This document shows, one piece after another, positions 40,201-51,506 of a stretch of 64,000 bases of DNA; the stretch's first letter is position 1, and each line of letters begins with the position of its first letter. Both the position numbers and the translations under genes were made by a program. The stretch covers positions 1,509,174 through 1,573,173 of the forward strand of contig NW_024104294.1 in NCBI RefSeq assembly GCF_003945595.2, given 5' to 3'. Origin of the DNA: Pipra filicauda (lineage: Eukaryota; Chordata; Aves; Passeriformes; Pipridae). The notes below the pieces were generated by a model. That model did no database searches. It saw only the letters and a program-made list of their open reading frames with translations, and was not told the DNA's origin.

Positions 40201-43200
40201 CTAGTTTCCAGTCTCCTCCTGTTTTCAGTTCAGCATTTCTTCTCACCCAAACCTCCCTTCTACATAGCATTTTACATTCAGGGAGTTTTAGAGACAGCCT
40301 TGTCCTCCTCTTCTGCTTTTTATACACAGAGGACAAATTGTGGCTGCCCAACTCACATGGATTGACCATTCTTCAAGACAACCCAAAGCTACAAGGTCAC
40401 TCCAACTTGTTTTGGAAGCACTGTGTTGTAGAGGACTTATTTACACGCACATATATAAAAAGCCACAGCAGCTCTGCTAATATCTTGACATCTACTATTC
40501 CTGGCCATCAGTCCTGCAGCAGGCTCTGTGTTAGCTCATTCCCTGTGCAAGGCAAAGAACGTCATGGGAGTGTTTGCAATTTATGAGTATCTTCTAAAAA
40601 TCTCTGCACACACCCCACAGACATCACACATTTCTTTTGTTTCAATGAGCTGATACTCAGTGACAAACAGCACTGGCCGACTCTGTGCTTCCACTAGGAA
40701 TGCAATGAGCATAATTGGCTGCTAATCTACATATAACAGGGACCTGGGACATTCTCAGCATGCAGCTCCTCTGCCCACAGTGGATCCATTCGAGTTTACA
40801 CTAGGGCTAAATCCAACCTGTAGTGCCTGGTGCTTGTTACAGCACTCACTGTATTTCTTCCCTCATAATGAAAAAGAAATCAGGAGATGAATTGCAGATG
40901 CAGCCAAAATCTTCCTAGCCACATTCAATTCGGTTTCTTTATCATCACTTATTCCAGATACCATGAGATGTTCAGCTGCACAAAGGCACAGACTCAGATG
41001 TCATATTAATGTTATCTATTATTCTGTGCCTTTGGGAATGGGGAGGGGAGCCTTAAACTGCATATTTTTAACATCTGCTATTTTAATGCAATTTAAAAAA
41101 AATTATTTCTGAGCTCTGGAGCAAAGAGATTATTGGATGGCAGAGTCCCTCAGAGCCTAAATTAGGTGTCTCAGGTCACAGAAATCTCTCATTTCAGCCT
41201 TTTTTTAGAGGCACACAGTATCTGGGGAGAAAGTTCTGCTTGTTTGCATCTAGCAACATGCCGTGTAGAAGAATGAGGATTTATTTAAAGCTACATTTTA
41301 AAGAGAAGATGTGACTGTTAAATGATGTTGAACACCAAACTGAATGTGCTTTTAACCCCTTTCCTGGCTGTGTGGAGAGGAATCTCTGCCAAATGAATCA
41401 GAAGACTTCCACTAGGAAAACTCACCTGCCCTACACACAAGAATAAGGATGAAATTCTGTCCTGAGGCTCATTGTGCAAAGGGGCAGCGAGAGAGAAGGA
41501 AAACCCCTGTCTCGAGCTTAGACTCACCGTTTTGGGCTTTTGCATGGAGGAAAGCCTCTGTCAGAGCTGCATCTGCACAAATGAACAATGGATTGCCCAG
41601 ATACCGGTACACACACCCCACAGGTGCTGGGCTCACCTTCCAGCCAAGCTCATCCTCACGGACACGGGGATTTCCCATCTAACTGCCCAAACAGCCAAGG
41701 ACACAGGACTGGGAAGATTTAGCTAAAATAGCTCCATCTCGTGACTCCTGTTAGTATTACATAGGACTATTACTAAAATAAAATGCATTGTTTTTATTTT
41801 AGTTCTTTCAAACCGAGCAATATCTTGTACTGGAAGAGGTTTCCCTTACCAACACGTTTTCCATACACAGTGTGTTAGGGCTGTTAGCAGGAGATCCCTG
41901 CAGAAGTGATTCCCACAATTCCCAAAAGAATCCCTGCAGACCTTGGGCTCGTTGCTACCAGCCAGAGCTGCCCTCCACATGCCTTTCCCTGTCTGTGTTT
42001 GGAGAATGTGCTCCCCAGCCACTGTGGGTAAATATCTTCCAGGGAATGTACTGACCCCCTGCAGACAAGATCAGGTCTCAAAAAATTCCTAGTACACAAC
42101 TCCCTATGAAACAGGGTGGAGAAACACTCCAACTCAAATGCAGAGAAGCAGTGGTCTAACAGAAGGGGTTCACCAAGGCAGTGCCCACCACACCACAACC
42201 CTTCCCAAACCAGAAAAATACCCCACCTTGTTCGGGGCCATTTAGACACCCCACACTGCAGCACTGCCCCTTTAGAAGAGAGGGCTTTCCAAAAATTCTC
42301 AGCTGTGTTCACTTTCTGTCCCAGAAACATGGACTTAATCATGAAATCTGACACGACTGAAGTCAGTGGTTTTGATCCCATGGATTGTTTGTACACTTAA
42401 TACAGAAAAGCTGTATCTGATTTTGTTGGTTCCCACTAACAATGGGTGCAAAATGATGAGGTATTGATGTTATCTGAATTCTTTTCTCATTACATCAAAC
42501 TTCAGAAAACATCCTGTGGCAATTTGCACTTGTGACATAATGAGTGTCAATTGCTACAAAGGAAGCACAGACAATCTGAGAACTAAGAGACACGAGGATT
42601 AAAGTGATTCTCACCGACATACACTTTTATCTTAACTAGGAGGAGTCTTGCTATTAAATTCCACAAGCAAGCACAACCCTCGAAAACTCAGTAGCAGTGC
42701 CCAACCTCCCACATATTCCAGCGCAAGGAAGCATTAGGAGGATCTGGTTCTCCTTAGGAAAGCCACAGGGCTGCTGTGTCCCTTTCCAAATATTGACAGT
42801 GACACCCCCACATACAGTATCAAGGAAAGCTCAAGACTCCATCCTCAACTCATCTCAGTGCTTTTCCAGTTCCCCCCTCAATATTTGCATGTCCCAAATT
42901 TCCTCTCCAATCATCTTTGCAGTAGAAACACCCTCTTGGCTACCTCAGAAGCACGTCTTTAGCCCCTCCACTCCAAAATCCCTTTGCCCCAAGGCTGCTG
43001 CAGCAACAGCCCATCTGTGCTGGGATGGATGTTTTATCACTGTTTTGGGCCAGGTTCTGCTCCCAGTGCAGGAGGAGGAGAAAAAGCAGTGCCTGCTTTG
43101 TCTGTGCTGCACCTCACAGCAGCACAAGGCTCACCCCAGAAACCCCACATATCACTCTAGAAGCTGAGAGCCATCTGCAGCCCACAGTGTGTCCTCACCT

Positions 43201-43654
43201 GCTTGTAAATGGCCTCCAAATGAGCTCATTTAAAGCTTCCTTTGGTAAGTATAGATTGTTTAGTCTTGCAGTGCAGACATGCCTAATCCACAGCAGCAGA
43301 AGATTAGATCAAATACTTGTTATTGTTTTGCTATGGGAAGACTATTTTTAAGGGAGGGGGGGAGGTTGGAAACCTGTGTCATTTCCAAATATATGGCAGT
43401 TATTCATCTCAACTAAGTAACAAAGTTTTCATAATTTTTTCTCTCAGTCATCTAATTTGGGTTTTTTGCCTGTTTTATTCTCATTTTGACTTGTCTTGAG
43501 ACTAAGAGCTCTTTATGCAGAGATCATCACTTTCAATACATTTATACAGCACCAAGCACTAAAGAACACTAAACATGTGGGTCTTTAACACTATCAAAAT
43601 ATAAATGTATAATCATATGCTGCATCACTAACCTAAAGGAAGCACAGATGGTAC
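31207..43654. other. Non-coding intergenic stretch
   Basis: I see no supported exon or RNA gene. A possible MIR-like remnant on the minus strand lies at about 38260-38350 (ATTATCTTCACCCTAATTTT, then acagggtaatgcaacacag). The longer open frames at 34057-34359, 39913-40586 and 41884-42396 have no recognisable domain and are treated as chance frames. Confidence 0.4.
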
Positions 43655-43659
43655 AGCAC

Positions 43660-44266
43660 TGATATGGTTTGAAGCTGGCTCCCGGCCAAGTCTCCAAACC
43701 TTACCACAAGAAGTGTTCCCCCCCCACCCCAACCTCAGGGACAAGAGGGAGAAAAACAACTAAGAAAACCCTAAACGAGAGAGAGACAGCTAAAGTGATA
43801 TATATAAATATATATAAATATATTTACACTTTTTACAGTGATATACTATTGAAATATATACAATTTCACAAGGGAAAGGGAAGGGGGAAGGGAAAAGGAA
43901 CAAAACCAAAATAAAATATATATATATCCTGATTAGTGGCCCAATATCTAAACAACTAAAAGAGTTAGCAAAGAAATATCTCACTACTCTCCTGGGACAA
44001 CCGAGAGTCGCTCCGGAACTATCGCCGGCAACCTCTGCCTCCCAGGGTCGGCAAGGCCTAACCAGGCCTCGCTCCCCAACACGGCAGACTCAACAGCAGG
44101 GAACCTGCACCTCCAAGCCGCCGGAAGGAAAGAAGAGAGCGAAGGCCTCTCCTCCTTTCTTCTTATAACCTGGCTTACGTAAAAATCATAGGGAATACTG
44201 GGTAAATCTGGACCCTTCCTTGGTTACAAACTGGTCACCAAGGAAGGCCTAAGCTAAACTACCACA
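43660..44266 (-). mobile_element. Solo LTR of an avian endogenous retrovirus, with target-site duplication
   Basis: The element is 607 bases long, begins TGATATGGTTTGAAG and ends CTACCACA, and is flanked on both sides by the same 5-mer AGCAC (43655-43659 and 44267-44271). It has TG...CA ends and no internal gag, pol or env. This is the structure of a solo LTR left by recombination between the two LTRs of a provirus. On the minus strand it reads TGTGGTAGTTTAGC...TTCAAACCATATCA, which resembles avian LTR termini, so the minus orientation is preferred. It has an AT-rich block (about 43797-43865), a purine-rich GGGAAAGG block (43871-43900) and a CpG-rich right part (43999-44150). The family was not identified. 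Confidence 0.8.
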
Positions 44267-44903
44267 AGCACCCAAGAGCCCTGGGGCAGAACTCCTTCCA
44301 TTCTGCTGCACAACGAGGCAGTGCAATAAGTCACAGCCTAAAACTAAGCTTTTAAGCTTGGGAATTATGTACCTAAACAGTTTACATCTGACTTTTTGAG
44401 GCAGGGGCCAGGTTGGCTCCAGCTTACTGAGATGCTGTAGCTGCAGGACACTGAGCAGTAACTGGAGCACATACTGGTCAAGACCAGATACAGGCATTAA
44501 AGTAGTTATTGCCATACTTTTTTGGCCCCTGAAGTCTATCTCAGCTGGATGCACTGCAGTGTAATCGCCTTGACACACAGACACAAGAGCAACTTTAAAG
44601 AACTCCTCTGTGATAAAACAGCAGGACTTGCCTGAGCTCAAGCGGAGCCCTCAGCTGCAGAGGTTAAGCAGATACAGTTGATGCCCCAATTGAGCAGAGC
44701 TAAAAAAGGAGATTATGTGAGTGCATTTGCTCTTGCCTTCATTCCTCCTGTCCTCCAAATGGACTAAAGCTTTGCCCTGTCAAACTCTGAGAAACAATGT
44801 GCTCCATCTGTTAGTCTTGTCTTGCTGCTTTTCCTGTAGAAATACAGTGGCTTTCCAAGTTAAAATCAAGGCCTCCAGATCCTTGATGCTGTGTGTCTAG
44901 AGG

Positions 44904-45050
44904 AGGCATTATTAGCCTGAGCTTGTAGGTGGGGAACAGACAGATTAACCAATTTGCCTCTAGATTACTCACAAAGCCCTTAGCTGAGCCCAGGGCTGAA
45001 CTCAAGACCTGTCTCCCAGCCAGTCCTTCAGTAAGACTTTTCTTCTCTCC
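44904..45050 (-). repeat. MIR-like ancient SINE
   Basis: The order of words ATTATTAGCCTGAGCTTGTA, GTGGGGAACAGACAGATTAA, CCAATTTGCCTC, CCCAGGGCTGAACTCAAGAC and CTGTCTCCCAGCCAGTCC matches the reverse complement of the MIR core and 5' region (type: cattttatagatggggaa, gaggttaagtgacttgccc, gccaggattcgaacccagg, ctgactcc). The match covers about 145 bases and is the clearest old SINE in the window. Confidence 0.6.
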
Positions 45051-45574
45051 AATAGGATCTGTGATTTTTCCATAGAAAAACTGTAGAAATTATCTGTTAC
45101 CACTTCTGCACATAAATTTCCATATCTGAGGTTGACAGAAGGAAGAAAAACAAGACAATGGGGAGTAAAGTCAGAGAAGGTAGCATATGATAGCTGTCAA
45201 AACTATTCAGGGCTGAGATTCCCAGGTTTATACATCCAAAGAACTGAGTCAGCTTCCTCCCAATAAGCATTTATTGGGACCACTGACCACTTCCAAGGTC
45301 AGCATGTGCCAGATACTAACATTAATTACAGCAGAACAAACAGCTTTTAGCAATCATGAAATTCATCATTCTTGGGTGCTGATAAGCCTGTTCCCAGTCC
45401 TACTCCAACTTTGTTATTTTTAATAACTTACTCTGGAAGGATTTAGAATGTGAGTTCCCTTTTCCATTCATTCCTTTCTGTTAGTACAGCCAGGGATTCT
45501 AGCAGTTGGTTTCAAGTGATATTTACTGCTAAAAGCCTGCCAGACATGCTGACTGGTAAATATGCATTAAATTG

Positions 45575-45615
45575 AAAAAAAAAAACAAAAACAAAAACAA
45601 AACAAAAAAAAAAAA
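45575..45615. repeat. A-rich simple repeat (AAAAC)n
   Basis: About 40 bases of A runs broken by single C bases. This could be a simple repeat or a decayed poly-A tail, but no element body is recognisable to its left. Confidence 0.8.
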
Positions 45616-46830
45616 CCTCTCTTTCTGTTGATGCACTGGATTTCTGTGGTCAACTTCACACCACCTAGACAATTTCATACCAAGGGAAAATCTAGTTTTG
45701 AATTCCAGAACTTCAAATATTAGTAGCAGCATAGAAAATGAGCACAAAAAATGGTGTTGTCAGTGGCCTTCCCTCAAACAGCCAGCAACATTCTTAGCCA
45801 GTAAATGCTAAAGCCTGTAGGCTCCAGCTCTAGTCTGTTATATCACATATTCCTGCAATTCCATCTTCTAGTTCAGTCTTGCTGGAGACTTACTGCACTG
45901 GGACTTTAGGAGGGGACACTGAACTCTTGGGGGCTTGTGCTGGTTTAGCACCTGCGGACCCTTCCAGCCACAAAACTTCATGGGTGGCCGAGGTAACCCT
46001 GATGGCCACAGCAGCTTCCCTTATGCACTTCATGAAGGACACGATCAGCAGGTCTGACAACACCTCTACTTCCACTGAAAACCCAGGTGCCTGTGCAGAG
46101 CCTCAGCTGGGAAAAACCTTTGAACCAACTGCAAAGCTCCAGGAAGCCCTTTCCAGCCTTTTCACCCTGGAAAAAGGAACCAGGGTTCCTCTATTCTTCT
46201 CTCATTCCCCAGGTTTCATAGCTGGGGAGAATCCAAGATAACTTTCACAGAAGAGGACAACCCAGCCTTGTGAGATGTTTCGGTCAGGTCTATGCACACA
46301 ACACTCAGTTTTGGAGGTCAGACCACACGGAGACCTGAAAGACTTTCAAATGTGTCAAACTGACATAAAAATCTAGTTGGTGGCAGTAAAAGATGCAGAA
46401 CTGAATCTAGATTACAAAACAAACTCACAAAGCCTTCAGTAGTTCAGATGCAGTTCATACTGTGCAGAACTATTACAAAAACATTGCTCCAAAAGCACTT
46501 CCCAACATCTGCACTTTTTAAAGTCACAATTAAGGGCTGCCGAATGTTCTGTTCCTGTTGTTTTTCCCAAAAATCATGTCTTGGCAGAAAAAATGTTACA
46601 TCTTTTCTGCTGCAATGTCCTTCCTGTGCCAGCTACAATGCCAAGCATCATTTATAGCCACATAAAGCCAGAATGAGCTTATACAAGACTGTCTTAGTAA
46701 ACCCAAATTGAATTGCAAACAGATCCACTTCTTTGTGTAGCAAATCTGTTATCACAAATCTAGGATCTAGAGAAGTGCAAGCCTGTATAACAGAAAAGCT
46801 CATCAATTGAGTCCTGTTGTCCTCACTCAG

Positions 46831-47000
46831 GTAGAATCATATAACCATGTAGGCTGGAAAAGACCTTTAAGGTCATCAAGTCCAACCCAGTACTACCCAT
46901 CCTAAACCATGGACTAAACCCTGTTCCCTAAGCACCACATCTACATGCCTTTTAAATACTTCCAGAGATGGTGATTCCAGTACTTCCCTGGGCAGCCTGT
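46831..47000 (-). mobile_element. CR1 LINE 3' end, about 170 bases
   Basis: The + strand reads GTAGAATCATATAACCATGT, AGGCTGGAAAAGACCTTTAA, GGTCATCAAGTCCAACCCAG, then CCCTAAGCACCACATCTACA and CTTCCCTGGGCAGCCTGT. This is the reverse complement of the 3' part of an avian CR1 (chicken repeat 1) non-LTR retrotransposon. The element therefore lies on the minus strand with its tail at the left end, and is 5' truncated at about 47000. No reverse-transcriptase sequence is left. Confidence 0.93.
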
Positions 47001-49510
47001 AAGAGGCTGGAGTCTCCCTTGCCCTCAACAGGACAGGATGAGGGAGAAGAGCTGGGCTGGCAGCACCCCTGCCCCTTACCTCCCTTGCAGGTGTAAGGCA
47101 CTGTAAAGCTATACAAGAACCACCAGGTCTGTTTGCTTGTCATAATTTTGCTTTCCAGCCTTTCACAAAATTAAATTAACCTTCACCTACACCACTGTAG
47201 CCTCATTTACAATCAGACAATTATTTCAAGGTAACACAGCAGCAGTTTGGAGAACTTGGAGAAAAGCAAACTGGAAACATAGCCCTGAGGGATGGTGTCA
47301 TTGAGCACTGAAGAGCAGGTGATATGACTCATCCCATTACTGTGCATTACAGGATGCTAATTATGGCTCAAGAACAGCAGGGAGATAAAGGTATGGAAAG
47401 AGTGGGGACTATCTGAAAGTGGTGGACACACTATGAGAATGAGACCTGCATTAGACCGTGACATACAATTTCAAAGGGACAAGGTGAAAACATTGAAAAT
47501 AATGGGCATCTTGCAATGAAAGCATTGTCAGCTCTGGTGTTATTTCTTTGCAAAACCTGGAGCTTTTCCCTGTAACAATCAAGTGGAGGAGGAGGGGGTG
47601 TGCACACACATGTAGACACCAGGTATTTTTAAAGCCTATTTTCAATATACTTTTAAAGTTAAAAAAAGAAAATCAAGGGGGAAACTTCATCTTGCAACAA
47701 TCTTCTTTCAACCTCAAACCATAGTGACTGTTTAAGGAAAGACACAATGAAAACATTTCCTTCCCTTGGAGCTGTTGCTAAAGATGCAGTCCTCAACTGA
47801 CAATCCTTTCTTCCCCAAGGAGGGACCCATTGCTACGTATTGTACACTAGACATTCCTGTGACCCCATTTTCTTAACTCAGTCCACCCCTTCCTTCTGCT
47901 TCATCTCAAAGCATTCCTACAACATCCATAATCGGTGCACAGGCAGAGTGCTCAGCCACAAAATATCCATAAACCCTCTTTTAATCAGCAGAGCTGAACA
48001 GCACAGCCCATGATGGCATATCCCACATTCCACAGCTTTTCTTCACACATCTGACCACAACACACTACACAAAAGAGGTTTCCAGCAAACTTTTGTATGA
48101 GTCTGGGCTTACATCTGGTTCTTAAATTAGTGCAGTGTAGGTTACTGCCCCACAATGCCAAAACATTGTGGTATTTGCAAAGAGAAGAAAACTATTTACA
48201 TTAAGATATTTTTCAGAAGCACTGAAGTCCCCATCAAAGAGTGCTCAAAATCCTTCTGGAAATTGCTTCTTCACTCTATTTTAATCTTCCTATAGAAATA
48301 ACACATTTAACTGGCGCAGAGATGATGAACAAGCAATGAAAAGGTCAATCCTAGCACCCAGGGCTATTTCAGTCCGAAATATTATACCACACCTATCTAT
48401 ATTAAAAACACTTAAGCAAGGTTTCAAAGCCACGTGTCCAATAGTTCAGAGATCCATTGAGCTTTTGTATTGCTTCCTGAAAAGCCTGTTTGATGATACA
48501 GTCTAATTACATGATCACATCTTACTTTTCCCCAGAAGTTCCCTGTCTCATTTAAGACACGGAATAAATGACAATATTACATTACATCTGTTGTGACCTG
48601 TACTTACCCCATGCTCCTCTTTAATGCACACTGCTCAAAGCATGCACTAAAGAAAAATATTTCTTTACAGCCTCTTGCAGTGCTCAGCTCTTGCATCCAA
48701 GCACTTCAAACAAATTATTTTTACAATAAAACAGGGATATGAGGTGCTTTTACTCTGTGTATAGAAAACAGACTCTGCACCTAAGATAATGCACTCCAGA
48801 GCTTCATCTCAGCCAGCTAACACCAGCTTTCAAACCTCTTGATGTGATATTTGGTTCTTGACATAGTATTCATGGCTAGGCTTCCCTTCTTGACATAGAA
48901 CAATACATCATCAAACCTGGCTTAAGATGATGTTTAGGACTCTGTGAACCGACTGAAAGATAATGGATATACAAATATCCAAGTCATGAGACTCTTCACT
49001 CCTAGTTTTTTTTTTCCCATCTCTCCATTTAGCTTTTATCCTTTCTGCAGATCAGCCACGCTCATCCTCTAGTGCTCCTGGATGTCATTTGGCCACTAGA
49101 AAAGGATGTGGGAAAACAAATTTCTGGGGAAATGGTTACGTACCCTTGGAACTAAGCCCACGCATTGCCAGGATGAACTGGGAGGTAGCTACCAAACCAA
49201 ATCAATTCTGTCTGCAAGACTGGAGAGCATGTAAAGACCTCTCACTTGGTCAGGTTCGGATGGCGCTTCCCTACAGGAGCAGAGGCCACCCCATTAAACC
49301 AAAACAACCTGTTTTAGTCCACAGCTCAGTAGTCTTACACCTTTATAAAGAAAAGTTAATAAAACAGTACCTGTATAAATACATGCACCATTCCTGCTGA
49401 AGCTTCCCAAAAACATCCAGCTTAATGCAGATATGCCAACTAGAAAATTTTAGTCCATGGTACTTGCATTCTGATGACATTTAGAAGGGGCACTAGACCA
49501 CTTTACCTGA
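47001..49510. other. Non-coding intergenic stretch
   Basis: No gene, RNA or recognisable mobile element. Only chance open frames are present. Confidence 0.45.
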
Positions 49511-49655
49511 AGGTCCAGAGATTAGCTCAGTGGGTTAGAGCATGGTGCTAATACCACCAAGGATGTGGGTTTGATCCCTACATGGGCCATTCACTTCAGA
49601 GTTGCACCTGATGATCCCCATGGGTCTCTTTCAACTCAGAATATTCTGTGATTCC
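49511..49655 (+). mobile_element. tRNA-Ile-derived SINE with CR1-like tail (TguSINE1-like)
   Basis: The head is a degenerate tRNA-Ile gene. It has an A box TAGCTCAGTGG (49523-49533), the anticodon arm word GGTGCTAATACCACC with AAT at 49550-49552, and a B box GGTTTGATCCC (49568-49578). After the acceptor-like ATGGGCC the body continues into GGTCTCTTTCAACTCAGAAT and ends ATTCTGTGATTCC. That end equals the CR1 3' end (GGTCCCTTCCAACCCAAACC, ATTCTGTG). A tRNA-Ile head fused to a CR1 tail is the architecture of TguSINE1, described from zebra finch and other passerines and mobilised by CR1 machinery. The copy is non-coding; the A and B boxes are its internal RNA polymerase III promoter. It is not an intact tRNA gene, because the stems have mismatches. 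Confidence 0.88.
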
Positions 49656-51506
49656 AGCTCCATCTCTGACTATGCAGAAAATCAGATTTAAAGTAGCTTC
49701 TTTAAACCCCCGCAGTATGAACAAACAGCACTTCCCAGGCAGGCCCACTGCTGGCTGACAGGGCACCCCAGGGCCCCAAACTGTCACCTGGGGGCCGTTG
49801 GGCTGTATTCACACCCCCCATCCCCCACCCCGTTCCAGTTGCTATGGAAACAAAGGTGATGGCAGCACTAAGATAGAAGCGGGGCTGAAAGGGTGAACTC
49901 AAATTAACATCTGCACATGGACTGCGAGCAACTGAAGTCAAGAACACCAATATCTCGGCTTGTATTTGCCTACTACACATCTAAAACCGCACTTGCAAGT
50001 TTCTACATTTGAACTCGGCACTTTTGACGTTCCCAACACCCCCTTAGTATCCTGTGCTGAAGTATGGATATTGCCATTCCATAACAATAGGTAAAAAAAG
50101 CAACAAACGCACAGAAGTGCCTCTGCTCCCACTGCCACCTCCCTTCCCACTGGCACATCAGCCAGCAGAGCAAGCTCTGCAACTTTTCCCAGGAACTAAA
50201 AGAAGCAACATTGGAGCAAAAGTATTAAGTGTCAGTGGTGATGATGAGAAAGTTTTGTCAGGAAAGAACAGATACCATCTGACATATGGAAACAGCAGCA
50301 GTAATTTGGAAATTAGAGACCCAAGCATATGCTTTCTAAAATTATCCATGAAACTAAAACCAAGGGCAACATACTTAAAATGCTCTTACACCAAGCCTGC
50401 AGACAGCCTGCATGCACACTGTAGGACTGCTGTCTGAACTGGACTGGCAAAGCAGCCTCCACTGTGTTGGACCTGGAATCTGCCTTTGGATGAGCACAGA
50501 CTCCAGCATTAGCCTGTCCATCTCCACCTCGAATGCCGATGTCTCTAGCGCTGTGTGTTGCTGTAACACTACTCACAAGACACACTCAGACATACCTTGG
50601 GTAGTTCTTGTTTCATGCCAGATTGGTCAAAGTACTCCACATTTATTTTAGTGCTGCCTAATTGACTTTCCTCTCCCCAGGATAGCACTAAGCACATTTA
50701 TTTGTTTGACATGATTTTCAACCAACTGCAGAAAAAAGTGGCTTCCCAGTCAGTTTCTCAAGGACAAAAGTGAGAGTGCAGACAATATTTATCTGAAAAC
50801 AGCCTCAGTTGCCGCTCACCATGACTCTGCCCTCAGACAGCTACTCCTGGGTGGCAGCTGCCCAATAACTCACCCTGCACTAACAGAGGAGGAAGAGCCC
50901 TCCTGGCACTCAGAAGCAGTGGGTCAATGACAATCACATACAGACAAGGTAAAACACGGGCACTGGTTAACCAAGACAGTGCTCGAGGATGTTAATTTAA
51001 CTCAGCCACAGCTTCCCCTGGGGAGCTTGCAATAAAGGTAAAATTCCCAAGTACCTGTGAAGCATCATGAGATATATCAACCACCAGCACTGCAAGGTTC
51101 TCTTTTTACCAGCCATTCCCCACCTTTTCCTCACTCTATCAAAACCTCCAGTTTCAATTTCCTGTTGTCAAAACAAGAGATTTTGACACCAAACTGTGCA
51201 ACAGAAGTGCTAGTGCTCTGCAGTTACTTTACACCACTTGCACTCCAGGGACACAAGCCATTGAAATCAGTGACCCTGGCTTTTCCCAGGGCTGTTGCTG
51301 TGCTAGGGAGCACAGGAGCAGTGCCACAGTACATCAGACAAGGTCAAACACAGTCTTTGCTGTACATGAAACAGGCAAACTCAGAGGAAGCCCTTACTAA
51401 GAATGTAAGCCTAGGAATAGCCCTGCTGTGGACAGCCAAAAGCAGGAGTCACTTCTTGTGCCTCTAAATGACACCTTGTCATGATTCAACACATGCCATC
51501 TCATCT
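49656..51506. other. Non-coding intergenic stretch
   Basis: No exon, RNA gene or mobile element is recognised between the SINE and the RTE-like relic. Several open frames of 60-136 codons overlap on both strands, none with a recognised domain. Confidence 0.4.

Larger units (their letters stand above)
44272..46830. other. Non-coding stretch between the solo LTR and a CR1 copy
   Basis: It contains a MIR-like relic (44904-45050) and an A-rich AAAAC repeat (45575-45615). The open stretch at 45879-46241 (+) has no ATG near its start and no recognised domain, so it is not annotated as a gene. Confidence 0.4.

Noticed and set aside
39913..40586. Overlapping 139- and 150-codon open frames on the + strand
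   Set aside because: Low-complexity Ser/Phe/Leu content, two competing frames and no domain; treated as chance frames.
41884..42396. 170-codon open frame on the minus strand
   Set aside because: The composition is Trp- and Cys-rich with no motif. A plus-strand open frame overlaps it, and no family is recognised.
45879..46241. 120-codon open stretch on the + strand
   Set aside because: No ATG at the start, no splice sites that I could pair, and no recognisable domain; most likely chance.
49513..49585. Functional tRNA-Ile gene
   Set aside because: The A and B boxes are present, but the acceptor and D-stem pairings are degenerate and the sequence runs into a CR1-type tail, so it is the head of a SINE.
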